This document shows, in pieces, positions 1 through 6,165 of a stretch of DNA of 13,231 nt. The translations under genes and the position numbers were made by a program. The stretch is from an uncultured Gemmatimonadota bacterium (lineage in GTDB: Bacteria > Gemmatimonadota > Gemmatimonadetes > Gemmatimonadales > GWC2-71-9), in NCBI GenBank assembly GCA_937961295.1, contig CALGOK010000080.1:1-13231 (forward strand), given 5' to 3'. The notes beneath the pieces are model-generated. The model saw nothing but the letters and a program-made list of their open reading frames with translations, searched no databases and was not told the DNA's origin. Within the stretch, counting starts at the first letter, position 1. Every line of letters starts with the position of its first letter.

Positions 1-192
1 CCGCAGCAGGCGGCCCAGGGCGAGCGCGGCCCCGCGCCGCGTGTCGATGCGCGCCACGATCAGCTCGGCCGAGCCGGCGGAGATGAATCCGAACTTGCCG
101 CCGTACTCCATCCGCTCGCCGACGCCGAACGGGACGGCGGGCGTGGACGCGGCGGCGGCCTGCAGGGCGAGCATCACGGCGGCGGTGATCAT
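1..192 (-). CDS. DUF3108-type exported protein, N-terminal part (cut by window edge)
   Basis: Only the first 64 residues are in the window; the gene runs off the left edge. It opens with a short hydrophobic, alanine-rich stretch (about residues 4-16) that looks like a weak signal peptide. Residues 21-45 read PFGVGERMEYGGKFGFISAG and onward, which matches the start of DUF3108 proteins (proline-phenylalanine, GE, a Tyr-Gly strand, then G-x-I-x-A-G). Those are secreted or periplasmic beta-rich proteins of unknown biochemical role, usually 220-270 residues. The ATG overlaps the TGA of the upstream GT2 gene in an ATGA (189-192), and an AAGGA lies 9 bases upstream, so this is the third gene of the glycosyltransferase operon and probably acts in envelope biogenesis. 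The family call rests on a short N-terminus and is moderate. Confidence 0.6.
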   Translation of the reverse strand, partial: MITAAVMLALQAAAASTPAVPFGVGERMEYGGKFGFISAGSAELIVARIDTRRGAALALGRLLR

Positions 193-980
193 GGCACCAG
201 TTCCTTGCTGCGCGGCGCCGGGCGCGGGGAGCGGTCCCGCGACGGCGCCGCCCTCGGGGGAGCGACCAGGCGCCCGCGCGCCTGCCAGAGCGCGCGGGCC
301 AGCGGCCACGGCTCGATCCGGGAGGCGCGCTGCCGCCGGTCGATCCGCAACGTGATCGGCGCACTCTCGGTGCGCCGCGCCCCGGCCGCCGCCCACGCCA
401 CCAGCTCGGCATTCGCCGCCCACCCTTCGGTGGCAAGCCACCGGTCGGGGCGATCGCGGAATGCCTGGCGCAGGGCGACCAGCCGGAAGGCCGCCACCCC
501 GGAGACGACATCCCGCACCCCCGGCACACGGACGCGGCGCCCGAGGATTCGCGGTGCCCAGCGCCGGACCAGGCGCCGCCCGCGCGATTCCTCGCCCACC
601 ACGGCGGCCTCTCCCACCACCAGGTCGGCACCCGAATCGAGCCGCTTGAGGAATTCCTCGAGCTCCGCCGGGTCGGCGGTGTAGTCGGCGGGGAAGAGGA
701 TCGCCGCGTCACGCTTGTGGCGGTCCGAGAGGTCGAGGGCGTGCTTGAGCAGCCGCTCCACGGTGGCGGCGTAGCCGATCGACGACTCGGTGCGCATCAC
801 CGTGAGCGGCAGCGCCTTGGCGTACGGGGCCAGCACCTCGGGGGTCCCGTCGGTCGAGGCGTCGTCGCCCACCAGCAGCTGGTACTCGCGGTGCGAGTCG
901 GTCAGCACCTGGCGAATCTTCCAGAGCACCAGGCCGATGGTCGCGGCCTCGTCACGGGTCGGGATGCAGAAGTAGATCAT
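189..980 (-). CDS. Family 2 glycosyltransferase
   Basis: A 263-residue GT-A fold glycosyltransferase, predicted cytoplasmic, that would transfer a sugar from a nucleotide or polyprenol-phosphate donor. It begins IYFCIPTRDEAATIG (residues 2-16), the first nucleotide-binding strand of GT2 enzymes. VGDDASTDGT (38-46) is the conserved donor-binding loop. FPADYTAD (96-103) is where the metal-binding DxD-type motif sits in this family. The C-terminal 30 residues are Arg/Pro rich and look disordered; no transmembrane helices are evident, so a soluble dolichol-phosphate-mannose-synthase-like enzyme is plausible. The chosen ATG overlaps the stop of the GT4 gene as ATGA (977-980). The frame stays open upstream, but that part is antisense-like arginine-rich sequence inside the GT4 gene. 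Acceptor and sugar cannot be read from the sequence. Confidence 0.85.
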   Translation of the reverse strand: MIYFCIPTRDEAATIGLVLWKIRQVLTDSHREYQLLVGDDASTDGTPEVLAPYAKALPLTVMRTESSIGYAATVERLLKHALDLSDRHKRDAAILFPADYTADPAELEEFLKRLDSGADLVVGEAAVVGEESRGRRLVRRWAPRILGRRVRVPGVRDVVSGVAAFRLVALRQAFRDRPDRWLATEGWAANAELVAWAAAGARRTESAPITLRIDRRQRASRIEPWPLARALWQARGRLVAPPRAAPSRDRSPRPAPRSKELVP

Positions 981-2089
981 GGCGCGGGGGTGGTCATGGC
1001 GAGCGACCGATACACGTCGAGCGTCCGGCTGACCAATCGCGGCACGCTGAACCCTTCGGCCGCGGCCCGGCCGTCCCCGGAGAGCCGCTCGTGCAGGGCG
1101 GGGTCGTCGAGGATCCGGGTCACGGCACCGGCCAGTGCCCCCGGGTCGCCGGCGGGGACCAGCAGTCCGCCGCCGCCGGCGAGCGACTCGGGAAGCCCGC
1201 CCGTCTGCGAGGCGACCACCGGGATGCCGAGGGCGAGGGCATCGAGAACCGTCGAGCCGAAGCCCTCGCTGCGCGACGGCTGGACCATGGCCCGGGCCCG
1301 CGCCATGACCGCCTCGGGCTGCTCCACGTGGCCGGGGAAGGCCACCACATCGTCGAGCTCGAGTGCCTTGCGGCGTGCCAGCAACCGGTCGCGCTGGGGA
1401 CCGTCGCCGAGGACGATCCAGTCGATCGCCGGATGGGTCGCGTGGAGGTGCGCCGCGGCCTCGAGCAGCACGTCGACGCCCTTCTCGGGCGTCAGTGCGG
1501 CGACCGAGACGATGAACGGGCGATCGTCGTCGCGCATCGGCACCGCCGCCGGCCACGGCGGCACCTGCTCGAGCGCGTCGCGATCGACCGCGGGCGGGAT
1601 GATCGCGATCCGGTCGGCGGGCACTTCGGCGGCAAGCAGCCGCTCGCGCACCGGCCCGGACAGCGCGATCGCCCGGTCGACCCGGCGCCAGTGCCCGGCG
1701 CGGCGGATCGGGAAGTCAACGCGCCGGGTGACCACCAGCCGGCCGCCGCGGATCCGGATCGCTGCGTCGGCCAGGGTGTGCGCATGCGAGTCGTGGGCGT
1801 GGACGATCACGTCGGGCCCGAGCTCGGGGAGCAGTCCCGCCACCACCCGCGGGTCGAGACCCATCGACCAGGTCACCGGGTGCACCGTCACCCCCGCGGC
1901 CGTGAGCCGTTCCTCGAGCGTGGTGCCGTGTCCGGTGACCACCGACGTCTCCACGTCAGGAACGGCGGCGAGCGCGCGCGCGAGCACCAGCACCTGGCGC
2001 TGGCCGCCGCGCCACTCGCGACCGCTGGCGACATGGATCACCCGCAACCGGGTTGCGTCTGCGCCGGCCGATGCCGAAACTTGAGTCAC
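977..2089 (-). CDS. Family 4 glycosyltransferase
   Basis: A 370-residue GT-B retaining glycosyltransferase. The N-terminus carries LRVIHVASGREWRGGQRQV (about residues 15-33), the opening strand and glycine loop of GT4 enzymes resembling LPS or exopolysaccharide transferases. The second Rossmann domain has FIVSVAALTPEKGVDVLLEA and, at residues 275-283, EGFGSTVLD, the EX7E donor-binding motif with the second Glu replaced by Asp. VVASQTGGLPE follows, typical of the family. I chose the GTG at 2089 because homology begins soon after it; the frame is open farther upstream, but that portion lies antisense to the divergent gene and looks non-coding. First gene of a coupled operon with a GT2 transferase and a DUF3108 protein, pointing to surface glycan or lipopolysaccharide assembly. 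Specificity is unknown. Confidence 0.87.
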   Translation of the reverse strand: MTQVSASAGADATRLRVIHVASGREWRGGQRQVLVLARALAAVPDVETSVVTGHGTTLEERLTAAGVTVHPVTWSMGLDPRVVAGLLPELGPDVIVHAHDSHAHTLADAAIRIRGGRLVVTRRVDFPIRRAGHWRRVDRAIALSGPVRERLLAAEVPADRIAIIPPAVDRDALEQVPPWPAAVPMRDDDRPFIVSVAALTPEKGVDVLLEAAAHLHATHPAIDWIVLGDGPQRDRLLARRKALELDDVVAFPGHVEQPEAVMARARAMVQPSRSEGFGSTVLDALALGIPVVASQTGGLPESLAGGGGLLVPAGDPGALAGAVTRILDDPALHERLSGDGRAAAEGFSVPRLVSRTLDVYRSLAMTTPAP

Positions 2090-2118
2090 CAGCCTGTTCG
2101 TCCTTTCGGGAACCAGCC

Positions 2119-2835
2119 ATGATCCGTGCCAACGCTCGCAGCCGACTGCGCGAGGCCGATCTGCAGCTCGTCCTGATCGTCCTTGCCGAAGGCAGTGCCA
2201 CCCGACGTGCCGACCTCGAGCGCCGCCTCGCGCGCGAGGGCCCCGACGCGCTGCTCGACGACCCGGCGCTCGCCGAGCGCCTCCTCGCCGTGCGCACCGT
2301 GCTGGCGCCGTCCGCACCGCTGTTCGTGTACGCGGTGCTGCGGCGTCACCTGCTCGATGCCGGCTTCGACGATGCCGAGCTCGCCGATTACCTCGCGGCG
2401 CTGGTGCTCGATTTCGGGCGCGGCGAGCGGGCGCGCCAGGTTCGGGATGGCGATCCGGCGCGGCACGACTACCTCGTCGACCTGCTGGCCCTCCTCGAGC
2501 GCAGCGAGGGCGAGGGACGCTTCCTGGTGCTGGCGCATTTGGGCAACTATGCGCTCTGGCTGGCCGGGCTCTTTCCCGACCGGATCGCGGCGCGACAGAT
2601 CCGCCGCGGGGGGCCGGACGTGAGCTACTACGACCAGGTCGGCCGCCGCGGGTATGCCGACGCGAGCGGCCACGCGATGGCCGAGGTGGCGGGGATGGTG
2701 GGGGTGTTCGCCGCCGCGGGGGAGCGGTTCCCGGCGCGCCGCAGCACGCTCAACCGGATGAGCGACCGGGTGTTCTTCCCGCAGGTGGTCACCGCCGACC
2801 GGGTGCTGCGCGAGCTGGGACGCGAGGCCGCCTGA
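2119..2835 (+). CDS. Hypothetical protein, 238 residues
   Basis: I do not recognise a family. The protein is Arg/Asp/Glu/Leu rich, mostly helical, without a signal peptide or transmembrane helix, so probably cytoplasmic. Its centre contains ELADYLAALVLDFGRGERAR and FLVLAHLGNYALWLAGLFPD (about residues 137-156), then a Tyr-rich SYYDQVGRRGYADASGHAMA. The C-terminal third ends in RSTLNRMSDRVFFPQ. Regular sequence makeup and strong third-position GC support coding. The ATG at 2119 is used because earlier in-frame codons would run into the divergent glycosyltransferase start; no good Shine-Dalgarno precedes it. It starts only 29 bases from that divergent gene and ends 9 bases before a convergent lipoprotein gene. 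No function can be assigned. Confidence 0.75.
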   Translation: MIRANARSRLREADLQLVLIVLAEGSATRRADLERRLAREGPDALLDDPALAERLLAVRTVLAPSAPLFVYAVLRRHLLDAGFDDAELADYLAALVLDFGRGERARQVRDGDPARHDYLVDLLALLERSEGEGRFLVLAHLGNYALWLAGLFPDRIAARQIRRGGPDVSYYDQVGRRGYADASGHAMAEVAGMVGVFAAAGERFPARRSTLNRMSDRVFFPQVVTADRVLRELGREAA

Positions 2836-2844
2836 GGCGCGGCG

Positions 2845-3321
2845 TCACGCATCGCCGGGGAAGAGCGGGCAGCGCGCATCCTCGATCGCCGACGGGGTGA
2901 CCTCGAGGCCGAGCAACGGGAGCAGCGAGTCGCCCACGGCGACGGTCCCGAGCGCCAGCGCACCGCGGACCGGGGCGCCGTCGTAGACGAGGATGCCGAG
3001 CGGATCGCGCGAGCGGTCGAGCAGGAGCACGCCGTAGCCCGGCCGCGAGTTCTCCGGCACCGGCGCGTCGACCGAGGCGACCAGCAAGCCGCTCGCGTCG
3101 GTGCTCACCAGCGCCGAGGCGGTGGGTCCGGCCACGAAGCGCGCCGGCAGCGAGGGCGGCAACCCGGCGGGGACGGTCACGAGCGCGTCGCCCCGCGCGA
3201 ACCCCTCGAGCGCGATGAGCGGACCGGTCATTGCCGCGATGCCGCAGGTGGGCGACGGGCCCTCGGCAGCGCAGCCGCTCGCGAGCACGGCGAGGGCGAG
3301 CACCCGGTGAATCCTCTGCAT
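2845..3321 (-). CDS. Small putative lipoprotein
   Basis: A 158-residue exported protein of unknown function. The N-terminus MQRIHRVLALAVLASGC is a lipoprotein-type signal with the acylated Cys predicted at residue 17; the -3 residue is Ala rather than Leu, so the lipobox is slightly weak. The mature part has about 140 residues with alternating hydrophobic strands (for example SALVSTDASGLLVASVD and GYGVLLLDRSRDPLGILVYDG), suggesting an all-beta fold, and three further Cys. The ATG at 3321 is well supported: GGAGG lies at 3327-3331, five bases upstream. The frame is open farther upstream, but that part is antisense to the coiled-coil gene. Monocistronic, convergent with 2119-2835 and divergent from the coiled-coil gene. 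Confidence 0.78.
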   Translation of the reverse strand: MQRIHRVLALAVLASGCAAEGPSPTCGIAAMTGPLIALEGFARGDALVTVPAGLPPSLPARFVAGPTASALVSTDASGLLVASVDAPVPENSRPGYGVLLLDRSRDPLGILVYDGAPVRGALALGTVAVGDSLLPLLGLEVTPSAIEDARCPLFPGDA

Positions 3322-3371
3322 CGTGCCCTCCGTCGGTGGGGATGTCCGGAATCTAGCCCGGTCCCCCTTGC

Positions 3372-3401
3372 TTGACCGCCGCCCCATCCGGGCCGTACTC
3401 T
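3372..3401 (+). promoter_or_regulatory. Candidate sigma-70-type promoter for the coiled-coil/POT operon
   Basis: TTGACC (3372-3377) and TACTCT (3396-3401) are separated by 18 bases in the 114-base gap between the divergent lipoprotein and coiled-coil genes. Transcription would start near 3408, leaving a leader of about 28 bases before the ATG at 3436. The -35 matches consensus at 5 of 6 positions; the -10 is weaker. Prediction only. Confidence 0.4.
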
Positions 3402-3435
3402 TCGCCACCCACCACACACGCCTGCCCCGCACCGG

Positions 3436-3966
3436 ATGAGCTTCGACGACATCAAGGCCCATCTCGACCGGCTGTTTGCCTCTCGCCCGCCCGGCTCGTC
3501 CCGCGAGCAGGCCGCCGGGCTGCGCGACGCGCTGGTGGAGTTCAAGGTGGCGCTCGACCAGCTCCGCGAGGGGCTGGTCCGCACCGAGTCGGAGCTGGAG
3601 CGGGCGCGCCGGGAACTGGTGGACTACGAGCGCCGCGGCCGGCTGGCGGCCGAAATCGGCGACGCCGAGACGGTGCGCGTGGCGGAGGAGTACCTCGGCC
3701 GCACGCGGGAGCGAGTCGACCTGCTCGAGCGCAAGGTGATCGTGCAGCGCGACGAGGTGGCGATCGCCGAGCGCGAGCTCGAGGCGACCCGGCTGCGGTT
3801 CCAGCGCGCGTCGCACGGCCTGCCGCTCGACCCGCCGGGGAGCCCGCCGTCGCCCGATCCCGAGGCCGGCGCGCTCGACGACGATCCCTACCTCGACCGC
3901 CGCGCCCGCGAGGCGGTGGTCGATGCCCAACTTGAGGCCCTCAAGAAAAAACTCGGACGGGAGTGA
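3436..3966 (+). CDS. Coiled-coil protein, unknown function
   Basis: A 176-residue charged protein with no signal peptide or membrane segment. Residues about 25-125 form one long heptad-rich region, with runs such as TESELERARRELVDYERR (50-67) and RERVDLLERKVIVQRDEVAI (91-110), predicted to be a two- or three-stranded coiled coil. A short linker around residues 70-85 breaks it into two helices. A Pro-rich hinge (128-145) leads to a final acidic then basic helix (DDDPYLDRRAREAVVDAQLE, 148-167). The architecture recalls small cytoplasmic scaffold or PspA-like helical proteins, but no family motif was recognised. The stop overlaps the downstream transporter's first possible start as GTGA (3963-3966), so the two are translated from one message. 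Confidence 0.75.
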   Translation: MSFDDIKAHLDRLFASRPPGSSREQAAGLRDALVEFKVALDQLREGLVRTESELERARRELVDYERRGRLAAEIGDAETVRVAEEYLGRTRERVDLLERKVIVQRDEVAIAERELEATRLRFQRASHGLPLDPPGSPPSPDPEAGALDDDPYLDRRAREAVVDAQLEALKKKLGRE

Positions 3967-5495
3967 CCGTGACCCAACCATCGCAGACGGGTTTCTTCGG
4001 CCATCCGGCGGGACTGCGGACCCTCTTCTTCACGGAGATGTGGGAGCGGTTCAGCTACTACGGCCTGCGACCGCTCCTGGTCCTGTTCATGTCCGCGGCG
4101 CTGCTCGACGGCGGCTTCGGGCTCGATCGCGGGCAGGCGTCGGCAATCGTCGGCATCTATGCCGCGAGCGTCTACCTCGCCTCGCTTCCCGGTGGCTGGG
4201 TGGCCGACCGATGGCTCGGCCTCCGGCGCGCGATTACCGCGGGCGCGTTCCTGATCACCTTCGGGCACGTGTCGATCGGCCTCTCGGGCATGGCCGGGCA
4301 GGGCACGGCAGGCAAGGCGTTCTTCTTCCTCGGCCTGATCCTGATCGTGCTGGGCACCGGCCTGCTCAAGCCGAACATCTCGGCGATCGTGGGTGACCTC
4401 TACCCCGAGGGCGGGGCGCGCCGCGACGCCGGCTTCTCGATCTTCTACATGGGCATCAACGTCGGGGCGTTCCTCGGCCAGCTGGTGACCGGCTACCTCG
4501 GGGAGCAGGTGAGCTGGCACGTCGGGTTCGGCGCTGCCGGCGTCGGCATGCTGATGGGCCTGATCTCGTTCAAGGTCTTCGGACCGAAGACGCTGGGCGA
4601 CCTCGGCAACGAGATCGAGCGCCACCCCGACCCGCAGGTGCAGGCGGCGCGCGAGCGCACCGTGAAGCTGGTGTCGTTCGGCGTGCTGGCGGCGATCGCG
4701 GCGGTGTTCCTGATGGCGCTCGGTGGCGTGTTCGTCCCCGACCCGCAGGTGATCGGCCGCAACATGACCGCGGTGCTCATCGGGGCGGCGGCGGTGTTCT
4801 TCGGCTACGTGTTCCTGTTCGGCGGGCTCGACGCCAACGAGCGCAAGCGGGTGCTGGTGATCCTGGTGCTGTTCATCGCGGCGGCGATCTTCTGGAGCGC
4901 ATTCGAGCAGGCACCCACCTCGCTCAACCTCTTCGCCCGCGACTTCACCGACCGGATGGTCGGCTCGTTCGAGATCCCGGCGACCTGGTTCCAGTCGGTC
5001 AACTCGTTCTTCATCATCCTGCTGGCGCCGGTCTTCGCGTGGATCTGGGTGGGGCTCGCCAAGGGCCCCGGCGACCTGTCGAGCCCGGCCAAGTTCTCCC
5101 TCGGCCTGGCGTTCGCGGGCGTCGGCTTCGCGCTGATGATCATCGCGGCCAACAAGCTGGTCGCCTCCGACGGCACCGCGCTGGTGTCGCCGATGTGGCT
5201 GGTGGGCAGCTACTTCTTCCAGACGGTGGGCGAGCTCTGCCTGAGCCCGGTGGGCCTCTCGTCGATGACCAAGCTGTCGCCGCGGAAGTACCTCGGCCAG
5301 ATGATGGGGATCTGGTTCCTGGCCACCGCCGTCGGCAACCTGATCGCCGGCCTGGTGGGCGGGCAGGTCGACCCGGAGAACCTGCAGCAGACCCCGGCGC
5401 TGTTCACCACGACCAGCATCTCGCTGTTCGTCGCGGCCGTGGTGCTCGGCCTGCTGATCGTGCCGATCCGGCGGATGATGGGGGAGAAGCAGTAG
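3963..5495 (+). CDS. POT-family proton-dependent oligopeptide transporter
   Basis: A 510-residue major facilitator protein of the proton-coupled oligopeptide transporter (POT/PTR, DtpT-like) family, importing di- and tripeptides across the inner membrane. The family signature FFTEMWERFSYYG (22-34) carries the ExxER proton-coupling motif (E25, E28, R29). LGTGLLKPNISAIVGDLY (130-147) holds the conserved transport Lys (K137). RRDAGFSIFYMGINVGAF follows in TM5, and FWSAFEQAPTSLNLFA plus WFQSVNSFFIILLAPVFAW mark TM7-8. About 12-14 hydrophobic segments span the length, normal for the family. Two starts are possible: GTG 3963, overlapping the upstream stop, and GTG 3969, which has GGGAG (3959-3963) at ideal spacing and may be the real one. 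Coupled to the coiled-coil gene. Confidence 0.93.
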   Translation: MTVTQPSQTGFFGHPAGLRTLFFTEMWERFSYYGLRPLLVLFMSAALLDGGFGLDRGQASAIVGIYAASVYLASLPGGWVADRWLGLRRAITAGAFLITFGHVSIGLSGMAGQGTAGKAFFFLGLILIVLGTGLLKPNISAIVGDLYPEGGARRDAGFSIFYMGINVGAFLGQLVTGYLGEQVSWHVGFGAAGVGMLMGLISFKVFGPKTLGDLGNEIERHPDPQVQAARERTVKLVSFGVLAAIAAVFLMALGGVFVPDPQVIGRNMTAVLIGAAAVFFGYVFLFGGLDANERKRVLVILVLFIAAAIFWSAFEQAPTSLNLFARDFTDRMVGSFEIPATWFQSVNSFFIILLAPVFAWIWVGLAKGPGDLSSPAKFSLGLAFAGVGFALMIIAANKLVASDGTALVSPMWLVGSYFFQTVGELCLSPVGLSSMTKLSPRKYLGQMMGIWFLATAVGNLIAGLVGGQVDPENLQQTPALFTTTSISLFVAAVVLGLLIVPIRRMMGEKQ

Positions 5496-5509
5496 GGGGT
5501 TGCGGCAGG

Positions 5510-5604
5510 GTCTGTCACCCCGAGCGTAGCGAGGGGGCGGTGGCTGGCAGAGCGGGTGCCGGCCTCCGCCCCCTCGCTCGCGCTGCTCGCTCGGGACGAC
5601 AGAC
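5510..5604 (+). repeat. Long inverted repeat of the CHPERSEG-encoding type, possible terminator
   Basis: Left arm 5510-5540 and right arm 5566-5604 are inverted copies: both begin GTCTGTC and contain CCCGAGCG, then AGCGAGGGGGCGG, with an 8-base insertion in the right arm and two mismatches. The loop is 5541-5565. Read in one plus frame the left arm gives CHPERSEG, the peptide typical of a widespread intergenic palindromic repeat in environmental bacterial genomes. It fills most of the gap between the transporter stop and the arsR promoter, and its very stable stem could terminate transporter transcription, although no T-run follows. Confidence 0.75.
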
Positions 5605-5633
5605 TTGACATATCAACGATACTTGATTTGATT
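5605..5633 (+). promoter_or_regulatory. Predicted arsR promoter
   Basis: A perfect -35 box TTGACA (5605-5610) is followed after 17 bases by TTGATT (5628-5633), a weak -10 box. Transcription would start near 5640, the A of the arsR ATG, which would make the message leaderless; no Shine-Dalgarno is present before that ATG. The local sequence is much more AT-rich than its surroundings, as expected for a promoter. Confidence 0.55.
5610..5629 (+). promoter_or_regulatory. Predicted ArsR operator
   Basis: ATATCAACGATACTTGATTT is a 7-6-7 imperfect palindrome with one mismatch between arms. Its core, ATCAA-N6-TTGAT (5612-5627), matches the kind of dyad bound by ArsR/SmtB repressors. It lies exactly between the -35 and -10 boxes of the arsR promoter, so repressor binding would block RNA polymerase and give autoregulation. 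Confidence 0.6.
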
Positions 5634-5639
5634 CCTGCC

Positions 5640-5990
5640 ATGGTCGCCACACCCGCACCCGCCCGCCGCCCCCCGGCCGTCGACCTCGACCGGTTGACGA
5701 CCCTTGGGCAGGCCGTCTCCGACCCGACCCGGGCCGGGGTGCTCGAGCTGCTGCGGTTCGGGGAGCGGTGTGTCTGCGACCTTCAGTCCGACCTCGACGT
5801 GGCGCAGAGCAGGCTGTCGTTTCATCTCAAGGTGCTGCGCGACGCGGGGTTGGTGGTCGACCGACGGGAGGGGCGCTGGAGCTACTACGCCCTCGTCCCC
5901 AAGGCGATCGAGGAACTCCACGACCTGGTGGCGGCACTGCGGCCCCGCCCGGGGCGGCTGCCGGTCGTCCAGGAGGGATGCTGTGACTGA
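5640..5990 (+). CDS. arsR: ArsR/SmtB-family metalloregulatory repressor
   Basis: A 116-residue winged-helix repressor, expected to leave its operator on binding As(III). SDPTRAGVLELLRFGE (27-42) is the helix-turn-helix lead-in. CVCDLQ (44-49) matches the alpha-3 metal-site motif of E. coli-type ArsR, with C44 and C46 present and the third Cys replaced by Gln. QSRLSFHLKVLRDAGLV is the recognition helix, and RREGRWSYYAL the wing. The extreme C-terminus ends GCCD, adding a vicinal Cys pair (C114, C115) that could complete the thiolate site. I chose ATG 5640 because homology begins after it, the upstream frame falls in the inverted repeat and operator, and the mapped promoter places the transcript start there. 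First gene of the arsenic cluster. Confidence 0.92.
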   Translation: MVATPAPARRPPAVDLDRLTTLGQAVSDPTRAGVLELLRFGERCVCDLQSDLDVAQSRLSFHLKVLRDAGLVVDRREGRWSYYALVPKAIEELHDLVAALRPRPGRLPVVQEGCCD

Positions 5991-6016
5991 CCGGTCGCCT
6001 TCCCCGTGGAGCACAC

Positions 6017-6032
6017 ATCAACCCTTCTCGAT
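6017..6032 (+). promoter_or_regulatory. Possible second ArsR-type operator
   Basis: ATCAA-CCCTTC-TCGAT repeats the ATCAA-N6-TTGAT layout of the arsR operator with one mismatch in the right half. It lies between arsR and the micro-ORF, ending just before that ORF's ribosome binding site. No convincing -35/-10 pair surrounds it, so it may be an internal binding site or chance. Confidence 0.3.
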
Positions 6033-6049
6033 GCAAGGAGGATCCCGGC

Positions 6050-6100
6050 ATGGGTGACGATTGCTGCATCGGCACGACCTGCATCACGGGTGAGTGCTGA
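6050..6100 (+). CDS. 16-residue Cys-rich micro-ORF in the ars cluster
   Basis: The ORF encodes MGDDCCIGTTCITGEC and stops at TGA. A full AAGGAGG (6035-6041) sits 8 bases before the ATG, one of the best ribosome binding sites in the window, which is why I call this very short ORF translated. Four of 16 residues are Cys (5, 6, 11, 16), arranged CC-X4-C-X4-C. The CC-X4-C spacing equals Cys12-Cys13-Cys18 of the arsenite chaperone ArsD. The position between ArsR and an arsenate reductase fusion favours arsenite binding, either as a free thiol peptide or as a regulatory leader peptide for the downstream gene. The latter is possible because repeats able to pair in alternative ways follow it. I know no named family; function is inferred only from context. 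Confidence 0.6.
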   Translation: MGDDCCIGTTCITGEC

Positions 6101-6105
6101 ACTAA

Positions 6106-6133
6106 TCGTGAGTTGTGAGTCGTGAGTCGTGAG
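6106..6133 (+). repeat. Four tandem heptamers, TCGTGAG type
   Basis: TCGTGAG (6106-6112), TTGTGAG (6113-6119), TCGTGAG (6120-6126) and TCGTGAG (6127-6133) lie head to tail, starting 5 bases after the micro-ORF stop. The last copy can pair with CTCACGAC (6158-6165). The rest of the 95-base gap before the arsN2-arsC ATG shows no other gene. Confidence 0.85.
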
Positions 6134-6165
6134 GGTTGCCGTCGAGGTTCCCCGCGGCTCACGAC
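6126..6165 (+). promoter_or_regulatory. Stem-loop upstream of the arsN2-arsC fusion
   Basis: GTCGTGAG (6126-6133) and CTCACGAC (6158-6165) form a perfect 8-bp stem with a 24-base loop. An alternative 7-bp stem pairs GTGAGGG (6129-6135) with CCCTCAC (6167-6173), and the two exclude each other. The downstream ATG is 30 bases beyond the first stem. A switch is possible but unproven. Confidence 0.35.

Noticed and set aside
2826..2846. A terminator between the convergent genes ending at 2835 and 2845.
   Set aside because: Only a 5-bp GC stem with no T-run could be drawn, common by chance in this composition.
5556..5639. An N-terminal extension of ArsR starting inside the inverted repeat.
   Set aside because: It would translate the CHPERSEG-type repeat, the promoter and the operator; ArsR homology begins after the ATG at 5640.
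6031..6057. An 8-codon ORF (MQGGSRHG) overlapping the micro-ORF start.
   Set aside because: It uses the AAGGAGG itself as coding sequence, has no ribosome site of its own and no motif.
6098..6118. UGA of the micro-ORF read as selenocysteine, extending the peptide to the next stop at 6116-6118.
   Set aside because: The extension is only five residues with no Cys or motif, and no convincing bacterial SECIS-type hairpin follows directly; plain termination is simpler.
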